DNA of 64,000 bases from Serpens sp035497915 (GTDB taxonomy: Bacteria > Pseudomonadota > Gammaproteobacteria > Pseudomonadales > Pseudomonadaceae), in contig NZ_DATJCS010000009.1 of assembly GCF_035497915.1 (NCBI RefSeq), positions 7,689 through 71,688 of the forward strand, in the 5' to 3' direction. The notes beneath the pieces were generated by a model, which did no database searches, was not told where the DNA came from, and worked only from the letters and a program-made list of their open reading frames with translations. The translations under genes and the position numbers were made by a program. Shown piece after piece: positions 34,702-44,901 of the stretch. How positions within the stretch are numbered: the stretch's first letter is position 1; each line of letters opens with the position of its first letter.

Positions 34702-36246
34702 ATGCAGCAACTGAATCCTTCCGAGATTAGTGAAATCATCAAGCAGCGCATCGAGAAATCCGATGTCGCCGCTCAAGCCCGCAACGAGGGCACCGTCGTC
34801 AGCGTTTCCGACGGTATCGTGCGCATCTTCGGTCTCGCCGACGTCATGTACGGCGAAATGATCGAATTCCCCGGTGGTGTCTTCGGCATGGCGCTGAACC
34901 TGGAGCAGGACTCCGTGGGCGCCGTGGTGCTGGGCAGCTACCTGAGCCTGAAAGAAGGCATGAGCGCCAAGTGCACCGGCCGCATCCTGGAAGTCCCGGT
35001 GGGTCCGGAACTGCTGGGTCGCGTGGTCGATGCCCTGGGCAACCCGATCGATGGCAAGGGCCCGATCAACGCCAAACTGACCGACGCCGTCGAGAAGGTT
35101 GCTCCGGGCGTGATCTGGCGTAAGTCCGTGGACCAGCCGGTGCAGACCGGTTACAAGTCCGTCGACGCCATGATCCCGGTCGGCCGTGGCCAGCGCGAGC
35201 TGATCATCGGTGACCGTCAGATCGGTAAGACCGCCATGGCGATCGACGCGATCATCAACCAGCGCAACAGCGGCATCAAGTGCGTCTACGTGGCCATCGG
35301 CCAGAAGCAGTCGACCATTGCCAACGTGGTTCGCAAGCTGGAAGAGCACGGCGCCCTGGCCAACACCATCATCGTTGCCGCTTCGGCGTCCGAGTCCGCT
35401 GCCCTGCAGTACCTGGCTCCGTACTCCGGCTGCACCATGGGCGAGTACTTCCGCGACCGCGGCGAAGACGCCCTGATCGTGTATGACGACCTGTCCAAGC
35501 AGGCCGTGGCCTACCGCCAGATCTCCCTGCTGCTGCGCCGTCCGCCGGGCCGTGAAGCCTACCCGGGCGACGTGTTCTATCTCCACAGCCGTCTGCTGGA
35601 GCGCGCTTCCCGCGTTTCCGAGGAATACGTGGAACAGTTCACCAAGGGCGAAGTGAAGGGCAAGACCGGTTCGCTGACCGCGCTGCCGATCATCGAAACC
35701 CAGGCCGGTGACGTTTCCGCGTTCGTTCCGACCAACGTGATTTCCATCACCGACGGTCAGATCTTCCTGGAATCGTCCATGTTCAACGCAGGCATCCGTC
35801 CGGCCGTCAACGCCGGTATCTCGGTATCCCGCGTGGGTGGCGCCGCTCAGACCAAGATCATCAAGAAGCTGTCCGGTGGTATCCGTACCGCGCTGGCCCA
35901 GTACCGTGAACTGGCTGCGTTCGCGCAGTTCGCTTCCGACCTGGACGAAGCGACCCGCAAGCAGCTGGAGCATGGTCAGCGCGTTACCGAGCTGATGAAG
36001 CAGAAGCAGTACGCGCCGATGTCCATCGCCGAGATGGCCGTTTCGCTGTATGCCGCCGAGCGTGGCTTCCTGGTCGACGTTGAAGTGTCCAAAGTGGGCG
36101 CCTTCGAGCAGGCCCTGATCGCGTACTTCCAGCGCGAGAAGGCCGACCTGCTGGCGAAGATCAACGAGAAGGGCGACTTTAACGACGACATCGACGCCGG
36201 CATCAAGTCTGGTATCGAAGCGTTCAAAGCCACCCAGTCCTGGTAA
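34702..36246 (+). CDS. atpA: ATP synthase F1 subunit alpha
   Basis: 514 residues. Non-catalytic nucleotide-binding subunit. Walker A GDRQIGKTAMAIDAI, the visible signature PAVNAGISVSRVGGAAQ (alpha/beta family PROSITE-type region) and the N-terminal beta barrel. Starts 15 nt after atpH. Followed by a stable intercistronic hairpin before atpG. Confidence 0.99.
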   Translation: MQQLNPSEISEIIKQRIEKSDVAAQARNEGTVVSVSDGIVRIFGLADVMYGEMIEFPGGVFGMALNLEQDSVGAVVLGSYLSLKEGMSAKCTGRILEVPVGPELLGRVVDALGNPIDGKGPINAKLTDAVEKVAPGVIWRKSVDQPVQTGYKSVDAMIPVGRGQRELIIGDRQIGKTAMAIDAIINQRNSGIKCVYVAIGQKQSTIANVVRKLEEHGALANTIIVAASASESAALQYLAPYSGCTMGEYFRDRGEDALIVYDDLSKQAVAYRQISLLLRRPPGREAYPGDVFYLHSRLLERASRVSEEYVEQFTKGEVKGKTGSLTALPIIETQAGDVSAFVPTNVISITDGQIFLESSMFNAGIRPAVNAGISVSRVGGAAQTKIIKKLSGGIRTALAQYRELAAFAQFASDLDEATRKQLEHGQRVTELMKQKQYAPMSIAEMAVSLYAAERGFLVDVEVSKVGAFEQALIAYFQREKADLLAKINEKGDFNDDIDAGIKSGIEAFKATQSW

Positions 36247-36252
36247 GCCGCA

Positions 36253-36274
36253 GCGGGAGCCGCAAGGCTCCCGC
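36253..36274 (+). promoter_or_regulatory. Intercistronic hairpin atpA-atpG
   Basis: Perfect 9-bp stem GCGGGAGCC / GGCTCCCGC with a GCAA (GNRA) tetraloop, 6 nt after the atpA stop, without a T tract. More likely an RNA-stability or processing element than a terminator. Confidence 0.5.
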
Positions 36275-36296
36275 CTGCTAACCCGAAAGGTGTGAA

Positions 36297-37163
36297 ATGG
36301 CAGGCGCAAAAGAGATTCGCAGCAAGATTGCGAGCATCAAAAGCACGCAGAAGATCACCAGCGCCATGGAAAAGGTGGCGGTCAGCAAGATGCGCAAGGC
36401 ACAACAGCGCATGGCTGCCAGCCGCCCCTATGCTGAGCGGATCCGCGAAGTGATCGGCCACCTGGCCGACGCCAACCCGGAATACCGTCACCCGTTCATG
36501 GTGGAGCGCCCGGTCAAGCGAGTCGGCTACATCGTCGTCTCCACCGACCGTGGTCTGTGCGGCGGCCTGAACATCAACCTGTTCAAGGCCCTGATCAAGC
36601 ACATGAAGGAATGGCACGACCAGAAGGTCGAGGCCGACCTGTGCGTGATCGGCAACAAGGGCGCGAGCTTCTTCCGCAGCTTCGGTGGCAACGTGGTCGC
36701 GGCAATCGGCAACCTGGGCGAAGCCCCGTCGATCAATGACCTGATCGGCAACGTCAAGGTCATGCTGGATGCCTTCCACGCCGGTCGCATCGATCGCCTC
36801 TACCTGGTGTCGAACAAGTTCATCAACACCATGACCCAGAAGCCGAACATCGACCAGCTGCTGCCCCTGGCATCGCTGGACGCCGGCGAGACCCCGCGCA
36901 AGGGTCTGTGGGACTACCTCTACGAACCGGATGCCCAGCAGCTGCTGGATGCCCTGCTGGTTCGTTTCATCGAGTCCCAGGTCTATCAGGGTGTGGTCGA
37001 GAACGGTGCCGCCGAACAGGCTGCCCGGATGATCGCCATGAAGAGCGCCACCGACAACGCCGGTGAGCTCATCAGCGATCTGCAACTGGTCTACAACAAG
37101 GCCCGTCAGGCTGCGATCACTCAAGAGATTTCGGAAATCGTCGGCGGCGCTGCCGCGGTTTAA
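36297..37163 (+). CDS. atpG: ATP synthase F1 subunit gamma
   Basis: 288 residues. Central stalk subunit: N- and C-terminal helices (KEIRSKIASIKSTQKITSAM at the start; KARQAAITQEISEIVGGAAAV at the end) form the coiled-coil rotor shaft, with the globular middle domain including STDRGLCGGLN. Length and both termini are intact. Confidence 0.99.
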   Translation: MAGAKEIRSKIASIKSTQKITSAMEKVAVSKMRKAQQRMAASRPYAERIREVIGHLADANPEYRHPFMVERPVKRVGYIVVSTDRGLCGGLNINLFKALIKHMKEWHDQKVEADLCVIGNKGASFFRSFGGNVVAAIGNLGEAPSINDLIGNVKVMLDAFHAGRIDRLYLVSNKFINTMTQKPNIDQLLPLASLDAGETPRKGLWDYLYEPDAQQLLDALLVRFIESQVYQGVVENGAAEQAARMIAMKSATDNAGELISDLQLVYNKARQAAITQEISEIVGGAAAV

Positions 37164-37193
37164 GAACGGTTCAAATATTCAGAGGAACCAAAC

Positions 37194-38570
<1,377 letters not shown>

Positions 38571-38602
38571 TGGGTCGCGCCCGGCGACGGGCGCTGTACC
38601 AG

Positions 38603-38620
38603 GGCGGGGGCGACCCCGCC
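38603..38620 (+). promoter_or_regulatory. Intercistronic hairpin atpD-atpC
   Basis: Perfect 7-bp stem GGCGGGG / CCCCGCC with a GCGA (GNRA) tetraloop, preceded by a second GC-rich hairpin (GCGCCC...GGGCGC, about 38576-38593). No T tract. It may lower or protect the downstream atpC message; that is inference. Confidence 0.45.
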
Positions 38621-38644
38621 TGACCTGACTACTGAGGCATTTGT

Positions 38645-39073
38645 ATGGCTATGACAGTCCATTGCGACATCGTCAGTGCGGAAGAGCAGCTGTTCTCCGG
38701 GTTGGTGGAAATGGTCATCGCCCATGGTCACCTCGGTGACCTGGGGATCCTGCCCAACCACGCGCCCCTGCTCAGCGACCTCAAGCCGGGCCCGGTGCGC
38801 GTGATCAAGCAGGGCGGCGAGGAAGAAATCTTCTACATCTCCGGCGGCTTCATCGAAGTGCAGCCGAACATGGTGAAGGTTCTCGCCGACACGGCTACCC
38901 GCGCCAAGGACCTCGACGAGGCCGCCGCCCAGGAGGCCGTCAAGGCCGCCGAGAAGGCCCTCAACGAGCAGGGTGCCGAGTTCGATTACGGCTCGGCAGC
39001 CGCCCGTCTGGCCGAAGCTGCTGCGCAGCTGCGGACCATCGAGGCACTGCGCAAGAAGTACGGTCGCGGCTGA
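38645..39073 (+). CDS. atpC: ATP synthase F1 subunit epsilon
   Basis: 142 residues. N-terminal beta sandwich (HCDIVSAEEQLFSG, LGILPNHAPLLSDLKPG) and C-terminal helical hairpin (about 90-140) that can inhibit ATP hydrolysis. Last structural gene of the operon, followed by a strong terminator. Confidence 0.98.
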   Translation: MAMTVHCDIVSAEEQLFSGLVEMVIAHGHLGDLGILPNHAPLLSDLKPGPVRVIKQGGEEEIFYISGGFIEVQPNMVKVLADTATRAKDLDEAAAQEAVKAAEKALNEQGAEFDYGSAAARLAEAAAQLRTIEALRKKYGRG

Positions 39074-39100
39074 TTCGGCGCACCGCATTTCCGCAAGACG

Positions 39101-39129
39101 AAAAAGGGTAGCTTCGGCTACCCTTTTTT
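39101..39129. terminator. Terminator of the atp operon
   Basis: 7-bp stem GGGTAGC / GCTACCC with TTCG loop, preceded by A5 and followed by T6. It lies 28 nt after atpC and isolates glmU. Confidence 0.95.
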
Positions 39130-39209
39130 CATTTTTGGCAGGGCCGCCCGGCCCCGCATGAAGCCCATCGCGCGCGGCCGAGCGCCGGCGCCTCGTTCAG
39201 GATGCATCC

Positions 39210-40580
39210 ATGTCTCTCGATATCGTCATTCTCGCCGCCGGCCAGGGCACCCGCATGCGCTCGGCCCTGGCCAAGGTTCTTCACCCGGTGGCCGGCAAGC
39301 CCATGCTCGGCCATGTCATCGACACCGCCCGCCAGCTCTCGCCGCAAAGCATCCAGGTGGTGATCGGCCATGGCGCGGAAAAGGTGCGCGAGCGCCTGGC
39401 GGCCGATGATCTCGCCTTCGTGGTGCAGGAGCAGCAGCTGGGCACCGGCCATGCCGTGGCCCAGGCACAGCCGCACCTGAGCGCCGAGCGCGTGCTGATC
39501 CTCTACGGCGATGTGCCGCTGATCGAGCCGGCGACCCTGCAGCGTCTGCTGGAGCAGGTGACCCCCCGCCAGTTGGGGCTGCTCACCGTGCAGCTGGCCG
39601 ACCCCACCGGCTACGGGCGCATCCTGCGCGATGCCGCCGGCGAGGTGCAGGCGATCGTCGAGCACAAGGACGCCAGCGAGGCGCAGCGCGCCATTCGTGA
39701 AGGCAACACCGGCATCCTCGCCGTACCCGGCCGCTGCCTGGGCGATTGGCTGGGCCGGCTGTCCAACAGCAACGCGCAGGGCGAGTACTACCTGACCGAC
39801 GTGATCGCCATGGCGGTGGCCGACGGCCTGCGCATCGCCACCGTGCAGGCCGCCGACGAGATGGAAGTGCTGGGCGCCAACGACCGCATCCAGCTCGCCC
39901 AGCTGGAACGCCATTACCAGAGCCGCGCCGCGCGCCGCCTGATGGCCCAGGGCGTGACGCTGATCGATCCGGCGCGTTTCGACCTGCGCGGCGAGGCCAC
40001 CGTGGGCCGCGACGTGCTGATCGACGTCAACGTGATTCTCGAAGGCCAGGTGGTGATCGAGGACAACGTGCAGATCGGTCCGAACTGCGTGATCAGGGAT
40101 TCCGTGCTGCGCGCCGGCGCCATCGTCAAGGCCAACTCGCACCTGGAAGGCGCGGAGCTGGGCGAGGGCGCCGATTGCGGCCCGTTCGCCCGCCTGCGTC
40201 CCGGCGCGGTGCTGGGCAAGAAGGCCCACGTCGGCAACTTCGTCGAGCTGAAGAACGCGGTGCTCGGCGAAGGCGCCAAGGCCGGTCACCTCAGCTACCT
40301 GGGCGACGCCGAGATCGGCGCGCGTACCAACATCGGCGCCGGCACCATCACCTGCAACTACGACGGCGCCAACAAGCACCGCACGGTGATGGGCGAGGAC
40401 GTGTTCATCGGTTCGAACAGCTCGCTGGTGGCGCCGCTCAACCTGGGCGCCGGCTCGACCACCGGCGCCGGCTCGACCATCACCCAGGACGTGCCGGCCG
40501 ACAGCCTGGCGGTCGGGCGCGGCAAGCAGCGCAACATCGAGGGATGGAAGCGTCCGGTTAAGAACAAGCCGCAGGCCTGA
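39210..40580 (+). CDS. glmU: Bifunctional UDP-N-acetylglucosamine pyrophosphorylase / glucosamine-1-phosphate N-acetyltransferase
   Basis: 456 residues. The N-terminal uridyltransferase domain (1-229) has LAAGQGTRMRS and LYGDVPLIEP; the C-terminal left-handed beta helix (about 250-456) shows hexapeptide repeats and the acetyltransferase region GNFVELKNAVLGEG and CNYDGANKHRT. It makes UDP-GlcNAc for peptidoglycan and LPS. With glmS downstream it supplies both ends of the same pathway. Confidence 0.99.
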   Translation: MSLDIVILAAGQGTRMRSALAKVLHPVAGKPMLGHVIDTARQLSPQSIQVVIGHGAEKVRERLAADDLAFVVQEQQLGTGHAVAQAQPHLSAERVLILYGDVPLIEPATLQRLLEQVTPRQLGLLTVQLADPTGYGRILRDAAGEVQAIVEHKDASEAQRAIREGNTGILAVPGRCLGDWLGRLSNSNAQGEYYLTDVIAMAVADGLRIATVQAADEMEVLGANDRIQLAQLERHYQSRAARRLMAQGVTLIDPARFDLRGEATVGRDVLIDVNVILEGQVVIEDNVQIGPNCVIRDSVLRAGAIVKANSHLEGAELGEGADCGPFARLRPGAVLGKKAHVGNFVELKNAVLGEGAKAGHLSYLGDAEIGARTNIGAGTITCNYDGANKHRTVMGEDVFIGSNSSLVAPLNLGAGSTTGAGSTITQDVPADSLAVGRGKQRNIEGWKRPVKNKPQA

Positions 40581-40607
40581 CGGAACGCCGGCCTTTAATG
40601 GGCTTTT

Positions 40608-40692
40608 GTAGGAGCGGCTTCAGCCGCGATGCTGTTCGGCTTTTGGGTATGTTCACGCTCAAAAGCTCGCGGGCGAAGCCGCTCCTGCAGGT
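40608..40692. repeat. Inverted pair of Pseudomonas REP elements (REPIN)
   Basis: Left element TGTAGGAGCGGCTTCAGCCG... (40608-40632) and right element ...GGCGAAGCCGCTCCTGCAGG (40666-40692) are inverted copies separated by 33 nt. The GTAGGAGCGG...CCGC core is the common Pseudomonas REP. It lies between glmU and glmR, where such pairs often stabilise mRNA ends or bind gyrase. The rest of the 190-nt gap holds nothing else clear. Confidence 0.85.
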
Positions 40693-40771
40693 CCGTGTTC
40701 CCTCCGCTTTCTCCTTGCAGCCGAACCGCTGCTATGTTTTGATTCGCGCCCTGAAAGTTTCGGATCGAAAC

Positions 40772-41557
40772 ATGCCGCTTCCCAAACGCAATACGCTGCA
40801 GCGTCGACACGCCCTCCTGGCCTTGCTCGCCGAGCAGGGCGAGGTGAGTGTCGATGCCTTGGCCAAGCGTTTTGCCACTTCCGAAGTCACCATCCGCAAG
40901 GACCTGGCGGCGCTGGAAAAGAACGGGCTGTTGCTGCGTCGCTACGGTGGCGCCGTGCCGATGCCGCAAGAGCTGATCGCCGACGAGCCGACGCAGAGCG
41001 CTTCGCCCTGGAAGCAGGCCATCGCGCGTGCCGCCGTGGGGCTGATTCGCGAGCATGCGCGGGTGATCATCGACAGCGGCAGCACCACCGCCGCGATGAT
41101 TCCCCAACTGGGGCGCAAGCCCGGTCTGGTGGTGATGACCAACTCGCTGAACGTGGCCAACGCGCTGCGCGAGCTGGAGCATGAGCCGGCGCTGTTGATG
41201 ACCGGCGGCACCTGGGACCCCCATTCGGAATCCTTCCAGGGCCAGGTGGCCGAGCAGGTGCTGCGTTCCTACGATTTCGACCAGTTGTTCATCGGTGCCG
41301 ACGGCATCGACCTGGAGCGCGGCACCACCACGTTCAACGAACTGCTCGGCCTGTCGCGGGTGATGGCCGAGGTGGCCCGTGAAGTCATCGTGCTGGTGGA
41401 GAGCGACAAGATCGGCCGGCGCATTCCCAACCTGGAGCTGCCCTGGGCGCAGATCCATACCCTGATCACCGATACGCGCCTCGAAGACGACGCGCGCAAA
41501 CGCATCGAGGCCCATGGCGTGAGGCTCATCTGTACCGCCATGGCCGAGCACCCCTAA
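40772..41557 (+). CDS. glmR: DeoR-family transcriptional regulator GlmR
   Basis: 261 residues from the ATG at 40772; the open frame extends upstream through the REP repeats and is not used. N-terminal DeoR winged helix (RRHALLALLAEQGEVSVDAL then TSEVTIRKDLAALEKNGLLLRRYGGA), C-terminal phosphosugar-sensor domain (about 75-255) with the DSGSTT motif and the FIGADGID segment. It is 12 nt before glmS. The same arrangement exists in P. aeruginosa (glmU, glmR, glmS), and control of glmS by an amino-sugar phosphate is the likely role. Confidence 0.93.
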   Translation: MPLPKRNTLQRRHALLALLAEQGEVSVDALAKRFATSEVTIRKDLAALEKNGLLLRRYGGAVPMPQELIADEPTQSASPWKQAIARAAVGLIREHARVIIDSGSTTAAMIPQLGRKPGLVVMTNSLNVANALRELEHEPALLMTGGTWDPHSESFQGQVAEQVLRSYDFDQLFIGADGIDLERGTTTFNELLGLSRVMAEVAREVIVLVESDKIGRRIPNLELPWAQIHTLITDTRLEDDARKRIEAHGVRLICTAMAEHP

Positions 41558-41569
41558 GGAGAAACAACC

Positions 41570-43405
41570 ATGTGTGGCATCGTAGGCGCCGTCGCCGAAC
41601 GCAACATCACGCCGATCCTGCTCGAAGGCCTCAAGCGCCTGGAATACCGAGGCTATGACAGCGCCGGCATCGCGGTCATCGACAGCGATGGCCAGCTGAT
41701 GCGCCTGCGCCGCTCCGGCAAGGTCGCCGAGCTGGAACAGGCCCAGCAGCAGGAGCCCCTGAGCGGCCGCCTCGGCATCGCCCACACCCGCTGGGCCACC
41801 CATGGCGCACCGTGCGAACGCAACGCCCACCCGCATTTCTCCAGCAACGAAATTGCCGTGGTACACAACGGCATCATCGAGAATCACCAGGCCCTGCGCG
41901 AGCAGCTCAAGGGCCTGGGCTACCTGTTTACTTCGGATACCGACACCGAGGTCATCGTCCACCTGCTGCACTACAAGCTGCACGAGATGGGCGACCTGGC
42001 CGCAGCGCTCAAGGCGGCCGTGCAGGAACTGCACGGCGCCTACGGCCTGGCGGTGGTCGCCGCCAGCCAGCCGGACCGCATCCTTGCCGCGCGCAGCGGC
42101 AGCCCGCTGGTGATCGGTCTCGGCCTGGGCGAAAACTTCCTGGCCTCCGACCAGTTGGCCCTGCGCCAGGTGACCGACCGTTTCCTGTACCTGGAGGAGG
42201 GCGACATCGCCGAGATCCGCCGCGACAGCGTGCGCATCTGGGACGTGGAAGGCCGCGAGGTGCAGCGCGAGACCCTGCAGTTGCAGGACGGCGCCGAAGC
42301 CGCCGACAAGGGCGAATACCGCCACTTCATGCTCAAGGAAATCCACGAGCAGCCCAAGGTGGTGCAACGCACCCTGGAAGGCCGTCTGGCTGACGATCAG
42401 GTGCTGGTGCAGGCGTTCGGCCCGCAGGCCGCCGAGCTGTTCGCCAAGGTGCGCAACGTGCAGATCATCGCCTGCGGCACCAGCTTCCACGCCGGCATGG
42501 TGGCTCGCTACTGGCTGGAAGGCCTGACCGGCATTCCCTGCCAGGTGGAAGTGGCCAGCGAGTTCCGTTACCGCAAGGTGGCGGTGCAGCCGGACAGCCT
42601 GTTCGTGACCATCTCCCAGTCCGGAGAAACCGCCGACACCCTGGCCGCGCTGCGCAACGCCAAGAGCGCCGGCTACCTGGCCAGCCTGACCATCTGCAAC
42701 GTGGCCACCAGCTCGCTGGTGCGCGAGTCCGACCTGTGCCTGCTGACCAACGCCGGCCCGGAAATCGGCGTGGCCTCTACCAAGGCCTTCACCACCCAGT
42801 TGGTCGGCCTGCTACTGCTCACCCTGGCCCTGGGCCGCAGCCAGCAGCGCCTGGCCCCCGGACTGGAAGCCGAGCTGGTCGGCGAGCTGCGCCGCCTGCC
42901 CAGCCGCCTGGGTGAGGTGCTGGGCATGGAAAAGGCTGTGGAAAAGGTCGCCGAGCTGTTCGCCGAGAAGCATCACACCCTATTCCTCGGCCGCGGGGTC
43001 CAGTACCCGGTGGCCATGGAAGGGGCGCTCAAGCTCAAGGAAATCTCCTACATCCACGCCGAGGCCTACCCGGCCGGCGAGCTCAAGCACGGTCCGCTGG
43101 CCCTGGTGGACAGCGACATGCCGGTGGTCACCGTGGCGCCCAGCGACGAGCTGCTGGAGAAGCTCAAGTCCAACCTGCAGGAAGTGCGCGCGCGCGGCGG
43201 CCAACTGATCGTCTTCGCCGACGAACAGGCCGGCATGGACAAGGAGGACGGCGTGCAGGTCATCACCATGCCGCACGTGCACGAGGTGCTGGCGCCGATC
43301 TACTACACCCTGCCGCTGCAGCTGTTGTCCTACTACGTCGCCGTGCTGCGCGGCACCGACGTCGACCAGCCGCGCAACCTGGCCAAGTCGGTGACGGTGG
43401 AGTAA
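41570..43405 (+). CDS. glmS: Glutamine--fructose-6-phosphate aminotransferase (isomerizing)
   Basis: 611 residues. Class II glutamine amidotransferase domain with N-terminal nucleophile Cys (MCGIVGAV, Met removed), then two SIS isomerase domains (GTSFHAG and FLGRGVQYPVAMEGALK), ending in DQPRNLAKSVTVE, the invariant tail. It makes glucosamine-6-phosphate, the first committed step to UDP-GlcNAc. Its last codons contain the Tn7 target recognition sequence. Confidence 0.99.
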   Translation: MCGIVGAVAERNITPILLEGLKRLEYRGYDSAGIAVIDSDGQLMRLRRSGKVAELEQAQQQEPLSGRLGIAHTRWATHGAPCERNAHPHFSSNEIAVVHNGIIENHQALREQLKGLGYLFTSDTDTEVIVHLLHYKLHEMGDLAAALKAAVQELHGAYGLAVVAASQPDRILAARSGSPLVIGLGLGENFLASDQLALRQVTDRFLYLEEGDIAEIRRDSVRIWDVEGREVQRETLQLQDGAEAADKGEYRHFMLKEIHEQPKVVQRTLEGRLADDQVLVQAFGPQAAELFAKVRNVQIIACGTSFHAGMVARYWLEGLTGIPCQVEVASEFRYRKVAVQPDSLFVTISQSGETADTLAALRNAKSAGYLASLTICNVATSSLVRESDLCLLTNAGPEIGVASTKAFTTQLVGLLLLTLALGRSQQRLAPGLEAELVGELRRLPSRLGEVLGMEKAVEKVAELFAEKHHTLFLGRGVQYPVAMEGALKLKEISYIHAEAYPAGELKHGPLALVDSDMPVVTVAPSDELLEKLKSNLQEVRARGGQLIVFADEQAGMDKEDGVQVITMPHVHEVLAPIYYTLPLQLLSYYVAVLRGTDVDQPRNLAKSVTVE

Positions 43406-43432
43406 TACGCAGCACTTCTGGTTGGAAACCCC
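43370..43432 (+). other. attTn7: attTn7 (TnsD recognition in glmS 3' end plus insertion point), apparently empty
   Basis: The last 36 bp of glmS (43370-43405), coding RNLAKSVTVE, are the conserved TnsD-binding segment. Tn7 inserts about 25 bp after the glmS stop, here near 43430. No Tn7 end or tns gene follows. The gap 43406-43681 shows no gene, no clear terminator and no convincing promoter. Confidence 0.75.
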
Positions 43433-43681
43433 GCGCGGCATCCTCTGCGGCGCCGTGTTTGTCGTACTGGCGTGACCCGCGCCGCCACCGCGGGCTCGCC
43501 TCGTCATCCCCGTATCGGTCTGAACTTATCCGGGTGTCCCCTGTTCTACAGGTGAACGTGCTTCGCCACGCCTGCCGGGACCGTGGGTGCGGTGTGGCCG
43601 ACCCACAAAGGCGTGACCGCCCGTAAGGAGGCTCAGCGGGGGTCGCATTCGGTGGATGAGCTTGGCCAGGTTGCATGCGCC

Positions 43682-44278
43682 ATGACGAAGACCAGCGAGC
43701 TGATCGTTTGCGAATACTGCGACGCGGTCTATCGCAAGTCGCCGCTGGCGCGTCACCAGCGCTCGGTCTGCGTGCGTTGCGGGGGCGTCCTCCAGCGCCA
43801 TGTCGGACTTTCCGTACAGCAGCGTCTGGCCTTGAGCGTGACGGCCGCCATCCTGATGGTTTACGCCCACTTCTACCCGGTGATGAGCATCAGGCTGCAG
43901 GGCGTGAGCAACTCCGCGACGCTGTGGGACTCGGTTCGGATCCTCAGCGAGGGCTCCATCACCTTCATGGCGCTGGTAGCCGCCCTGACCATCATCATCG
44001 CGCCCATCCTGCAGGTGTTGCTGCTGATCTGGGTGTTGGTGTTCGCCATGGGCCACCGGCGCTCACCGGCGTTCGCGCTGTGCATGCGCGGGCTGGAAAG
44101 TCTGCGGCCGTGGAACATGCTCGAGGTGTGCCTGCTCGGCGCGCTGGTGGCGGTGATCAAACTGGCCGGAATGCTCGATGTGATACCGGGTGTAGGGCTG
44201 ATTGCCCTGGCCGCCCTGAGCGTGGTGTTGATTTACATCGCTGGGCGCGATGTGCGCGATCTCTGGGACAGGCTATGA
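43682..44278 (+). CDS. pqiA: Paraquat-inducible protein A, first half-size unit (PqiA domain)
   Basis: 198 residues from the ATG at 43682. A zinc-ribbon-like start with two CxxC pairs (CEYCDAVY, CVRCGG) followed by four membrane helices. It carries one PqiA unit, whereas E. coli PqiA has two fused. It works with an MCE protein in transport of lipids between inner and outer membrane. The next gene (ATGA overlap) supplies the second unit. Confidence 0.9.
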   Translation: MTKTSELIVCEYCDAVYRKSPLARHQRSVCVRCGGVLQRHVGLSVQQRLALSVTAAILMVYAHFYPVMSIRLQGVSNSATLWDSVRILSEGSITFMALVAALTIIIAPILQVLLLIWVLVFAMGHRRSPAFALCMRGLESLRPWNMLEVCLLGALVAVIKLAGMLDVIPGVGLIALAALSVVLIYIAGRDVRDLWDRL

Positions 44279-44901
44279 ACGAGCCTCCGCTGGCCACCAC
44301 CCTGAACCTGTGCCTGTGCCATGGTTGCGGCCTGGCCTGCGACATGCAGGAGAGTCCGCAGCGTTGCAGCCGCTGTGGCGCACCGCTGCACTGGCGCAAG
44401 AGCGATGCCATTGCCCGCACCTGGGCCTACCTGCTGGCGGCCCTGGTGTTCTACATACCCGCCAATGTGGTGCCGGTCATGCATACCAGCATGTTTGGCA
44501 GCGGTGGCGGCAGCACCATCATCGGCGGCGTCGTGGAATTCTGGAAAGGCGGCGCCTGGGATATCGCGCTGATCATCTTCATCGCCAGCATCGGCGTCCC
44601 CTGCATCAAGTTCCTGGGCCTGTCCCTGCTGCTGATCACCACCCAGCGGCACAGCGACTGGGCGCTGCGCCAGCGCGCCCAGCTCTATCGCTTCATCGAG
44701 CTGATCGGCTACTGGTCGATGCTGGATGTGCTGGTCGTGGCGCTGGTCGCCGCGCTGGTGCAGATGCAGGAGCTGGGCACCATCGAGCCCCGCCCGGGCA
44801 TCCTGTTCTTCGGCCTGGTGGTGGTTTTCACCATGCTCTCGGCCATGAGTTTCGATCCCCGCCTGATCTGGGACGGCGCGACGTCCCGGGGAGACGGCTG
44901 A
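44275..44901 (+). CDS. pqiA: Paraquat-inducible protein A, second half-size unit (PqiA domain)
   Basis: 208 residues. Again two cysteine pairs (CLCHGCGLACD, CSRCGA) and four membrane helices, including AYLLAALVFYIPANVVPVM with the conserved proline-rich motif of PqiA, and GYWSMLDVLVVALVAALVQM. It overlaps the preceding gene by 4 nt and pqiB by 1 nt, so the two halves and PqiB are made together. Confidence 0.92.
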   Translation: MNEPPLATTLNLCLCHGCGLACDMQESPQRCSRCGAPLHWRKSDAIARTWAYLLAALVFYIPANVVPVMHTSMFGSGGGSTIIGGVVEFWKGGAWDIALIIFIASIGVPCIKFLGLSLLLITTQRHSDWALRQRAQLYRFIELIGYWSMLDVLVVALVAALVQMQELGTIEPRPGILFFGLVVVFTMLSAMSFDPRLIWDGATSRGDG

